Assembly: GCA_002317225.1 (NCBI GenBank)
Contig: DCIW01000045.1
Span: 1 to 7,825, forward strand
Direction of reading: 5' to 3'
DNA from: Prevotellaceae bacterium UBA1716
Lineage (GTDB): Bacteria > Bacteroidota > Bacteroidia > Bacteroidales > Bacteroidaceae
DNA length: 7,825 bases
Below the pieces are notes generated by a model. That model made no database searches and had not been told where the DNA came from. It saw only the letters and a list, made by a program, of their open reading frames with translations. This document shows, piece after piece, positions 1 to 5,946 of the stretch. Position numbers and translations under genes: made by a program. Positions within the stretch are counted from its first letter, which is position 1. Every line of letters begins with the position of its first letter.

Positions 1-1913
1 CTCTTGAGACACAAGTATGGCCAACACGCAACAATGGTTCTTCCATCGTCGTTCCATTCTATTTTGGTGGTGGAATGATTGGTGGAGCAATTACAGGAGC
101 ACTCACTGCCTTAGGCAATCAAGCCATCAATGGTAGTAAGAAGAACAAAAGCAATGCTGAGGTGAAATCCGTTGGTAATCAGGCTCATGTCTATGTCACT
201 CCTATCGGATTCCGTAAGGCTGAATTCACTAAGGATGGTTTTACTCTCAATGGTGAACCTCTTCAGATTCAAGGTGTTTGCGACCATCACGACCTCGGTT
301 GTCTTGGTGCAGCACTTAACGTAACTGCCCTTCGTCGTCAACTCCAGATGCTCAAGAATGCGGGCATCAATGGTTTCCGTTGCTCTCACAATCCTCCTGC
401 ACCCGAACTTCTCGACCTTTGCGATGAGATGGGCTTCATTGTAATGGATGAGTCATTTGATATGTGGCGTAAGAAAAAGACTGCAAATGACTATGCCAAA
501 TACTTCAACGAATGGCACGAACGTGACCTCAAGGACTTTATCGTTCGCGACCGCAACCACCCTTCTATCGTGATGTGGAGCATTGGTAATGAGGTACTTG
601 AGCAATGGTCGCACGCAGATGCAGACACGCTTTCGCTCGAAGAGGCTAATATGATTCTCAACTTCGGACATAGTGCAGACCAGCTTGCCAACAACGACAA
701 TGAAGTATCTGTCAATTCTCTTCTCACAAAGAAACTTGCAGATTTCGTTCGCAATCTCGACAACACACGTCCTATCACTTCTGGTTGTAATGAGCCTAAC
801 CCAAACAACCACCTCTTCAAGTCGGGTGCTCTCGACATCATCGGCTACAACTACCACAATCAGAACATACCTGATGTGCCAAAGAACTTCCCAGGCAAAC
901 CATTCATCATCACGGAGTCAGTCTCTGCTCTCCAAACTCGTGGTTACTACCGCATGAACTCCGACCATGAGTACATTTGGCCAGAACGTTGGGACAAGCC
1001 TTTCGAAGACCCTTCTTTCTCTTGTTCATCATACGACAACTGCCACGCTCCTTGGAGCAATACACACGAGGAGAACCTTATCGTGATGCGTAAATATCCT
1101 TGGATAGCAGGTCAGTACATCTGGACTGGTTGGGACTATATCGGCGAACCAACACCTTACGGATGGCCAGCACGAAGCAGTTACTTCGGTTTCATCGACC
1201 TTGCCGGTTTCCCTAAGGACTCCTATTATATGTATCAGGCAGAACTTACCGACACCCCTACCCTTCATCTCTTCCCACATTGGAACTTTGGTGACGAGAC
1301 TTATGCTGGTGAAGGTATTGCACCATCCCTTGCTGTTGACTCCCTCGAAATGGTAAATGGTAAATCGGTAAATAGTAAATATGTTGATATGTGGGCTTAC
1401 TACAATAATGCAGACGAGGTAGAACTCTTCATCAATGGCAAATCTCAAGGCATTTCGAAGAAGACTGCTGACCGTCTCCATGCTTTTTGGAGAGTGAAGT
1501 ACGAACCAGGTGAAGTGAAAGCGATTGCTCGTAAAAATGGCCAAGTGGTCAATGAGAAAGTCATCAAGACAGCAGGCAAACCTGCCCAACTCCGTCTCAC
1601 AGCCGATCGCAACATCATCACCGCTGATGGTCGCGACCTCTCCTTCATCACAGTTGAAGTGCTCGATAAGGACGGCAATCTTTGTCCTAACGCATCAAAC
1701 CTTGTGAACTTCTCCCTCACAGGCAATGCCTTCATCGCGGGAGTCGACAATGGTTCGCCTATCTCCCTCGAGCGTTTCAAGGACAACAAGCGTCGTGCCT
1801 TCTACGGCAAGTGCCTCGTAGTCCTCCAGAACAACGGCACCTCAGGCAAAGCCACCCTCACAGCCTCCTCCGACGGCCTCCAAGGGGCTTCAATCGAGGT
1901 TAATGCCCAATAA
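1..1913 (+). CDS. Glycoside hydrolase family 2 protein (probable exported beta-galactosidase), 5' end outside window
   Basis: The frame is open from base 3 to the TAA at 1911-1913. The ATG at 75 is internal, because 24 in-frame codons precede it and the sugar-binding and sandwich domains are not in view. Numbering from Met75, the TIM barrel covers about residues 57-390. The acid/base is Glu173 in WSIGNE and the nucleophile Glu281 in FIITES; HHDLG, SHNPPAPELLDLCD and MDESFDMW are family signatures. A DUF4982-like sandwich follows (about 397-490, with EVELFINGKSQG), then a C-terminal Ig-like domain (about 503-612). This architecture is common in Bacteroidetes GH2 enzymes that cleave terminal beta-linked sugars in the periplasm or at the surface; beta-galactosidase is the likeliest activity but other GH2 specificities are possible. 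Oddities: a glycine-rich hydrophobic stretch before the barrel, about 40 extra residues after GNE, and a heptamer array in the linker near residue 430. It converges on the operon to the right and ends at its own terminator. Confidence 0.9.
   Translation, partial: LETQVWPTRNNGSSIVVPFYFGGGMIGGAITGALTALGNQAINGSKKNKSNAEVKSVGNQAHVYVTPIGFRKAEFTKDGFTLNGEPLQIQGVCDHHDLGCLGAALNVTALRRQLQMLKNAGINGFRCSHNPPAPELLDLCDEMGFIVMDESFDMWRKKKTANDYAKYFNEWHERDLKDFIVRDRNHPSIVMWSIGNEVLEQWSHADADTLSLEEANMILNFGHSADQLANNDNEVSVNSLLTKKLADFVRNLDNTRPITSGCNEPNPNNHLFKSGALDIIGYNYHNQNIPDVPKNFPGKPFIITESVSALQTRGYYRMNSDHEYIWPERWDKPFEDPSFSCSSYDNCHAPWSNTHEENLIVMRKYPWIAGQYIWTGWDYIGEPTPYGWPARSSYFGFIDLAGFPKDSYYMYQAELTDTPTLHLFPHWNFGDETYAGEGIAPSLAVDSLEMVNGKSVNSKYVDMWAYYNNADEVELFINGKSQGISKKTADRLHAFWRVKYEPGEVKAIARKNGQVVNEKVIKTAGKPAQLRLTADRNIITADGRDLSFITVEVLDKDGNLCPNASNLVNFSLTGNAFIAGVDNGSPISLERFKDNKRRAFYGKCLVVLQNNGTSGKATLTASSDGLQGASIEVNAQ
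1348..1380 (+). repeat. In-frame heptamer tandem array (AAATGGT) inside the GH2 gene
   Basis: The units read AAATGGT, AAATGGT, AAATCGGT (8 bp), AAATAGT and a final AAAT, 33 bp in all. They encode roughly MVNGKSVNSK in the linker between the catalytic barrel and the DUF4982-like domain, just before VDMWAYYNN. The total is a multiple of three, so the frame is kept although each 7-bp unit is not. Relatives known to me go from the HWNF region to DVWAY over a shorter linker, so this looks like an added segment. Confidence 0.8.
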
Positions 1914-1944
1914 CATTCCTCCTATATTTGACACCTAACAATAG

Positions 1945-1990
1945 CAAGCAGGACCCGATAAGTTTTCGAGTTCTGCTTGTTGTTTGTTTT
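1945..1990 (+). terminator. Rho-independent terminator of the left GH2 gene
   Basis: The arms CAAGCAGGAC (1945-1954) and GTTCTGCTTG (1970-1979) form a 10-bp stem with one G-U pair. The loop can pair three further bases (CGA/TCG). The right arm runs into a T-rich tail (TTGTTGTTTGTTTT, ending at 1990). The tail is T-rich only on the + strand, and the structure begins 32 bp after the TAA, so it fits the upstream + strand gene. Confidence 0.8.
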
Positions 1991-2088
1991 AGCACAACAG
2001 CGAGAATAATTGCAATGAGAAGCAAGACAATCCCCATCCATAGGTTGTAGTATTTTTATATTGAGCCTTGAATTGTGGTCAGATGGGT

Positions 2089-2129
2089 AGCACTAATTTC
2101 CTTAATGTGACGCGTGACGGGTTACGCTT
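2089..2129 (+). repeat. Dispersed ~40-bp repeat, copy 1
   Basis: The unit starts AGCACTAATTTCCTTAAT and ends with three tandem heptamers, GTGACGC-GTGACGG-GTTACGC, plus TT. It is identical over all 41 bp to the copy at 2502-2542. The flanking bases differ (T/G here, C/T there), so the repeat edges are sharp. Confidence 0.9.
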
Positions 2130-2163
2130 GGGTAGATTATAATAAATAAGGAAAGGAAGATGA

Positions 2164-2316
2164 TTGTATAATACTATATATCAACACGTTGAAGAAGAAA
2201 AAAATATACGGATAAGAAGGCTTTGTCACCGTTATGTGATTAACGACACTTTTAGGAGAGTTGCAGAGATCATTGGGGTGAAAGTAGTGAAACATAAGGG
2301 TGTGTATTGCCATTAA
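2164..2316 (+). other. Doubtful 50-codon open frame between inverted repeat copies
   Basis: A frame beginning at TTG (2164) directly after an in-frame TGA runs to a TAA at 2314-2316. It has no ATG, and the only later alternative start of note is GTG at 2236. The peptide is basic, with RIRRLCHRYVINDTFRR around codons 17-33 and VAEIIGVKVVKHKGVYCH at the end. The composition is protein-like in the second half, but I recognise no family. It lies wholly between repeat copies 1 and 2 and stops 4 bp before copy 2. It could be a small gene with a rare start, the 3' remnant of a larger decayed gene, or chance. Confidence 0.2.
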
Positions 2317-2320
2317 GCGA

Positions 2321-2361
2321 AAGCGTCACACCGTCACGCGTCACATTAAGGATTTTAGTGG
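2321..2361 (-). repeat. Dispersed ~40-bp repeat, copy 2 (inverted)
   Basis: Read on the minus strand this matches copy 1 with a few changes. The heptamer block reads GTGACGC-GTGACGG-TGTGACGC, where the last unit gained one base. The shared CCTTAATGTGACGCGTGACG core is intact and the outer part has ACTAAAAT in place of ACTAATTT. With copy 1 it makes a terminal inverted repeat around 191 bp. Confidence 0.85.
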
Positions 2362-2501
2362 TGGCAGGTGACAAGAGAAGGTGCTTCGAGACAATTAAAT
2401 GACTGCTACAATATAGAGAAAAGATAGTAGTATTTACATATAATATGTACTATATATATTTACCAAAAATTTTCGAAGATTTTTTACCTTTCGCCTATTT
2501 C

Positions 2502-2542
2502 AGCACTAATTTCCTTAATGTGACGCGTGACGGGTTACGCTT
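2502..2542 (+). repeat. Dispersed ~40-bp repeat, copy 3
   Basis: This copy is a perfect 41-bp match to copy 1 in the same orientation, 413 bp further on. The perfect identity in otherwise unconserved AT-rich DNA suggests recent duplication, gene conversion or mobility, or constraint on the sequence itself. Confidence 0.9.
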
Positions 2543-2659
2543 TTCATCATTTTCTATGGGCATAGCAATTAGATTAAAAGACTTAAAGCATTAAGTATGT
2601 GTAACTTAGCACAAATAAAGCATTATCTAATACAACTATAAACATGCCGTAAGGACATA

Positions 2660-2673
2660 GCACGTTACGCTTT
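2660..2673 (+). repeat. Fragment of the dispersed repeat tail
   Basis: GCACGTTACGCTTT repeats the final GTTACGCTT of copies 1 and 3 without the upstream portion. The match is only nine bases plus a loose ACG before it, so it may be a decayed copy or coincidence. Confidence 0.35.
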
Positions 2674-2827
2674 CCTAAGCAAAAAATGAGCAGAATAACA
2701 TCATTTTGTAGCGTGCCAACTATCTTCTCTCATCTCAAAAAGAGCTTTTAGCGAAGCATTTCATAAACTTCTCGGAGCATAATGACAAGGGACAAAACTT
2801 CCGCCATTCTCTCATATCCAGAACCAA

Positions 2828-2863
2828 CAAGAGGATACAGTCATCATTCGCTGTACCCTCTTG
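2828..2863 (-). terminator. Strong hairpin downstream of the leftward operon, possible terminator
   Basis: On the minus strand CAAGAGGGTACAG and CTGTATCCTCTTG pair over 13 bp with a single G-U wobble around a 10-nt loop. On the + strand the same position is an A-C mismatch, so the structure suits RNA made leftward from the beta-galactosidase gene, whose stop lies 108 bp upstream. The following minus bases are TTGG TTCTGG rather than a clean U-run, so termination is plausible but not certain; it could instead be a 3'-end stabilising stem. Confidence 0.5.
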
Positions 2864-2872
2864 CTTCATTTT

Positions 2873-2911
2873 GCGTAACGCGTCACACGTCACATTAAGA
2901 AAAATAGTGCT
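2873..2911 (-). repeat. Dispersed ~40-bp repeat, copy 4 (inverted)
   Basis: Read on the minus strand it begins AGCACTATTTTTCTTAAT and continues with heptamers GTGACGT-GTGACGC-GTTACGC. It differs from copy 1 at about four positions in 39. It lies 60 bp past the beta-galactosidase stop codon and, with copy 3, brackets 330 bp in inverted orientation. Confidence 0.85.
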
Positions 2912-2970
2912 ATAATCCTCGAGATAGTATACTTTTTTTGTAATTGCACCTGCAACGGTACCACAAACAC

Positions 2971-5946
2971 TTATTCTATGCAAAGAATGAAACTGAGCGA
3001 ATACGGTTTGTTGCCGTCGATGGTATATTCAGGAAGGGTGCGACCACCCCATGTGTCTCTACCACCAAGGCCGTGGACATTGCTGTCGATGTTGACATTG
3101 ATGAAGTTGCCACGCTTGAGTTGGTAAGGATGAGCTACATTGAGGTCTTCTTCTCCGTAATCCCATACGTTGAAGCAGAATTCAGAACAACCATTGATTT
3201 TGAGTTTATGCTTGCCATCTGACAAGGTAAACCAACGGGTATCACAATGATAACCATTATCTTGTGGACGAACATAATCATGACCGAAGTCGCGTACATT
3301 TGCTGAGTACAGACCAATGAGTTGTGAATATTTACGGTCAGGATAGTTCTCGAGAGGACCACGACCATGCCACTCGATATTCTCCCAATCCTTTGGAAGA
3401 CGCATACGCATACCAAACTTAGGAATGAGTGGAATATCAGTTGCCGTTGGCTTGTATGTTGCATCGACCTTCACTTCTCCCTCAGGATTGAAAGTGTATG
3501 TAAGTGTGTATTCAGCTCCGACAGAGAGTTCGAAGTCGAATGAGACGGTTTGCAGCCTATCCTTATTGCTCAGTCTTACATTCTTCACTTTACGTTCAGC
3601 ACCAGCATTCTTCCATGCTTCTACACGTTTAGCAAAACCTGCAGCACGCTGATTATCATTCTCAACCTTCCAGAAGTAAGGCTCGAGTGGAGCAGAAAGA
3701 AGGTCTTGACCTCCAACGTTAATCTGCGTGAGAGCACCGTTCTTGTCTATGCAGACGAAGCCCTTATTGTTAGTTATCTTATAGCCACCATCAGCCGTTT
3801 TCTTCAGCATATTCTTCTTTGATGATGCCTCGATATTAGAAGGGAAACTATATCCTCTTTTAATATCCTGTGCCTGGGCAACCACAAAACCTTTCTTTGC
3901 CCAAGGAGTATCATGCTTGAGGAGTGCAGAGATGGTAGAGAGAATCTCTCCGTTGATGGTATCATTCTTGACTATGTAGTCGAAGTCATTAGGATTCACG
4001 AATGGATCACGACTTTCCTTGCCCCACTTATCGCCTTCACCGAAATAAAGGAAACGGATAGGGCTATAACCACGTTTCACTTCGTAATAATGTGGGTTAG
4101 GAGTGCGGTCAGGAGCAACAAGTCCGTTGATACAGAAATTGCCATCATTTGGTTTATCACCGAAATCGCCACCGTATGCCCAATACTCACCTTCGTTCAA
4201 CGATAACTGGCTACCATAATTTTGACTTTTGAATTTTGAATTTTGAATTGATGCAGCAATACCTTGGTCAACCCAATCCCAAATAGCTCCACCACAGATA
4301 CTTGAGTCAGCATCAAAGACCTGCATATATTCTTCGAAGTTTCCGACTGAGTTACCCATAGCATGAGCATATTCACGCATCATGAAAGGCATTTTCGTTT
4401 CCTTGGCTGCTCGTTTTGCAAGTTCATCAGGATAAAGGTAACTATCATCGTGGATGGTAGTGTGGCGCAAGTCGGGAGAATCGTAGAAAGGAGGACGAGT
4501 TGGGTCGAGACGTTCGATTGCCTCACGCATAGCAAGGAGATTAGGGCCCACACCGCCTTCATTACCGAGCGACCAAAGAATGACACAAGGATGATTCTTG
4601 TCGCGCTCCACAAGGCTTACAGCACGATCCACATGCGCATCCTTCCAATCAGGTTGCTCACCCATATACTTGTTCGAATATCCATAACCATGACTCTCCT
4701 GATTTGCTTCGTCCATTACGAAAAGGCCATAGCGGTCGCAGAGTTCGTAGAGGTAAGGATCGTCAGGATAGTGAGAAGTGCGGAGGAAGTTCATGTTGGC
4801 TTGCTTCATGAGAGTGATGTCAAGATCGTAAGTGGCACGGTCAACATAACGACCTGTGCGAGGATGATGGTCATGACGATTCACACCACGGAGTTTTACG
4901 TTCTTACCGTTGATTTTCAATACTTCACCAACGATTTCAACTTTCTTGAAACCAGTATGATTGTCGAAATGTTCATCTGCCACATCGATTGCTATAGGAT
5001 AGAGATAAGGGTCGTAAGCTGACCAGAGATGCACATTGTTGATGGTTGTGCTTAAAGACACATTAATCGTGTCGTTAGGAGCAATCTTCTTGATTGTGCT
5101 GCTCAGTGTATGACCGTTGATTGTAACCTTTACAGGAACATTCTTAGCAGCTTTTTTGCCTGTATTGCAAACCTTGATATCTGTAGTGAAATTGCCATCT
5201 TTCCAATCGTCTGTTGGCATAGAAACCATCTTGTAATCAGCGATATGCACGTTTGGTCTTACCCACAACTGCACAGGGCGGAAGATACCAGAAAGTCGCC
5301 ACATATCTTGGTCTTCGAGATAACTACCATCAGACCAACGATATACTTCGACAGCAAGCTTGTTCTTACCTTCGTGGAGATACTTTGTGATATCGAACTC
5401 TGCAGGTGACATGGAGTTCTGGGAATAACCGACCTTCTGACCATTCACCCAGATGTACATAGCTGATTTCACACCTCCGAAATGCAAAATCAAATTCTTT
5501 GAAAGCATTTCATTAGTCACATTTATATTTGTAACATACGATCCTACTGGGTTGCGGTTTTCGTATGCAAACCAACTCTTATCTGGTTCGCCCATCACGC
5601 GAGGTTCATCACGTTTGAAAGGATAAGAGATATTGGTGTATATAGGTTTTCCGTAGCCTTGCATCTGCCAGTTGCCCGGAACATTTATCTTATCCCAACT
5701 GCTTGTGTCATAATCCATCTTGTAGAAATCCTTAGGGCGTTCGTCCGGGTTCTTCGACCAATGGAACGACCATTTGCCATCAAGCGAAATGATCTCCTTG
5801 CACTCCCCCTCCTTCGAAGGCAACTGCAAAGTGCTATGATATGGCAACTTATTGATACCGAACACATGTGGGTTTTCCCAATCAACTGTTTGTGCTTGGG
5901 AACTCATAGCAGAAAATGCTAAAAAAGTTAAGAGTAGTTTTTTCAT
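2971..5946 (-). CDS. LacZ-type beta-galactosidase, GH2, exported
   Basis: This 991-residue enzyme has the five-domain LacZ plan and should release terminal beta-linked galactose. A signal peptide (MKK, hydrophobic core, SSQA before Gln19) points to export, unlike cytoplasmic E. coli LacZ. The jelly roll is at about 55-235 (SDGSYLEDQDMWRLSGIFR), an Ig domain at 236-335 and the TIM barrel at 338-625. Acid/base Glu463 (LWSLGNEGG), nucleophile Glu525 (REYAHAMGNS) and the Mg2+ ligands Glu417 and His419 (ESHG) with Glu463 are all present. Domain 5 covers about 730-990 and includes WHGRGPLENYPDR and the substrate-site Trp966 (GGRDTW). Two oddities: a heptamer-derived insert at residues 566-576 and a fourth domain about 25 residues shorter than in E. 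coli LacZ. The start overlaps the fucosidase stop as ATGA, with no Shine-Dalgarno, suggesting translational coupling. Confidence 0.95.
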   Translation of the reverse strand: MKKLLLTFLAFSAMSSQAQTVDWENPHVFGINKLPYHSTLQLPSKEGECKEIISLDGKWSFHWSKNPDERPKDFYKMDYDTSSWDKINVPGNWQMQGYGKPIYTNISYPFKRDEPRVMGEPDKSWFAYENRNPVGSYVTNINVTNEMLSKNLILHFGGVKSAMYIWVNGQKVGYSQNSMSPAEFDITKYLHEGKNKLAVEVYRWSDGSYLEDQDMWRLSGIFRPVQLWVRPNVHIADYKMVSMPTDDWKDGNFTTDIKVCNTGKKAAKNVPVKVTINGHTLSSTIKKIAPNDTINVSLSTTINNVHLWSAYDPYLYPIAIDVADEHFDNHTGFKKVEIVGEVLKINGKNVKLRGVNRHDHHPRTGRYVDRATYDLDITLMKQANMNFLRTSHYPDDPYLYELCDRYGLFVMDEANQESHGYGYSNKYMGEQPDWKDAHVDRAVSLVERDKNHPCVILWSLGNEGGVGPNLLAMREAIERLDPTRPPFYDSPDLRHTTIHDDSYLYPDELAKRAAKETKMPFMMREYAHAMGNSVGNFEEYMQVFDADSSICGGAIWDWVDQGIAASIQNSKFKSQNYGSQLSLNEGEYWAYGGDFGDKPNDGNFCINGLVAPDRTPNPHYYEVKRGYSPIRFLYFGEGDKWGKESRDPFVNPNDFDYIVKNDTINGEILSTISALLKHDTPWAKKGFVVAQAQDIKRGYSFPSNIEASSKKNMLKKTADGGYKITNNKGFVCIDKNGALTQINVGGQDLLSAPLEPYFWKVENDNQRAAGFAKRVEAWKNAGAERKVKNVRLSNKDRLQTVSFDFELSVGAEYTLTYTFNPEGEVKVDATYKPTATDIPLIPKFGMRMRLPKDWENIEWHGRGPLENYPDRKYSQLIGLYSANVRDFGHDYVRPQDNGYHCDTRWFTLSDGKHKLKINGCSEFCFNVWDYGEEDLNVAHPYQLKRGNFINVNIDSNVHGLGGRDTWGGRTLPEYTIDGNKPYSLSFILCIE
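4218..4250 (-). repeat. In-frame heptamer tandem array (CAAAATT) inside the beta-galactosidase gene
   Basis: On the + strand the units are AATTTTG, ACTTTTG, AATTTTG, AATTTTG and a partial AATTG, 33 bp. On the coding strand this gives residues 566-576 (SIQNSKFKSQN), placed between WDWVDQ and WAYGGDFGD of the catalytic domain. LacZ relatives cross that gap in roughly a dozen residues, whereas here it is close to 28. The insert therefore seems to have enlarged a loop next to the active site while keeping the frame. Confidence 0.8.
5943..5946 (-). promoter_or_regulatory. ATGA stop/start overlap joining the two operon genes
   Basis: On the minus strand the fucosidase ends GAA-TGA and the beta-galactosidase begins ATG within the same four bases. 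The preceding bases GTCGTAACAGA contain no Shine-Dalgarno sequence. This fits termination-reinitiation coupling and a single transcript. Confidence 0.85.

Larger units (their letters stand above)
1991..2970. other. Long AT-rich intergenic region between convergent genes
   Basis: This stretch separates the terminator of the left GH2 gene from the stop of the leftward operon. I find no convincing protein gene, tRNA or rRNA. It contains four dispersed repeat copies, one repeat fragment, one short doubtful open frame and one strong hairpin, each listed separately. It also holds an AT-only-type palindrome, TACATATAATATGTA at 2435-2449, of unknown significance. An 82-codon minus frame at 2735-2983 runs through a repeat copy and the hairpin and overlaps the end of the beta-galactosidase gene; I regard it as spurious. 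Confidence 0.7.

Noticed and set aside
75..77. ATG at 75 as the true start of the left GH2 gene
   Set aside because: The same frame is open to the window edge, no signal peptide follows, and the N-terminal GH2 domains would be absent.
1029..1589. 186-codon open frame on the minus strand
   Set aside because: It is antisense to the left GH2 gene, and the + frame carries the catalytic and linker motifs.
2435..2449. TACATATAATATGTA palindrome
   Set aside because: It lies in very AT-rich DNA where such palindromes arise often, and no gene start is nearby.
2089..2911. CRISPR array
   Set aside because: Orientation alternates, spacings are 191, 140 and 330 bp, and the copies differ. None of this fits a CRISPR.
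2944..2955. TTGCACCTGCAA near-palindrome just past the beta-galactosidase stop
   Set aside because: The 2-nt centre is too small for a hairpin and the site is far from any promoter; most likely chance.
2735..2983. 82-codon minus frame after the beta-galactosidase gene
   Set aside because: It overlaps the end of that gene and reads through repeat copy 4 and both hairpin arms, so it is unlikely to be a real protein.
4363..5022. 219-codon open frame on the + strand
   Set aside because: It lies opposite the conserved barrel of the beta-galactosidase and has no domain signature; it is a shadow of that gene.
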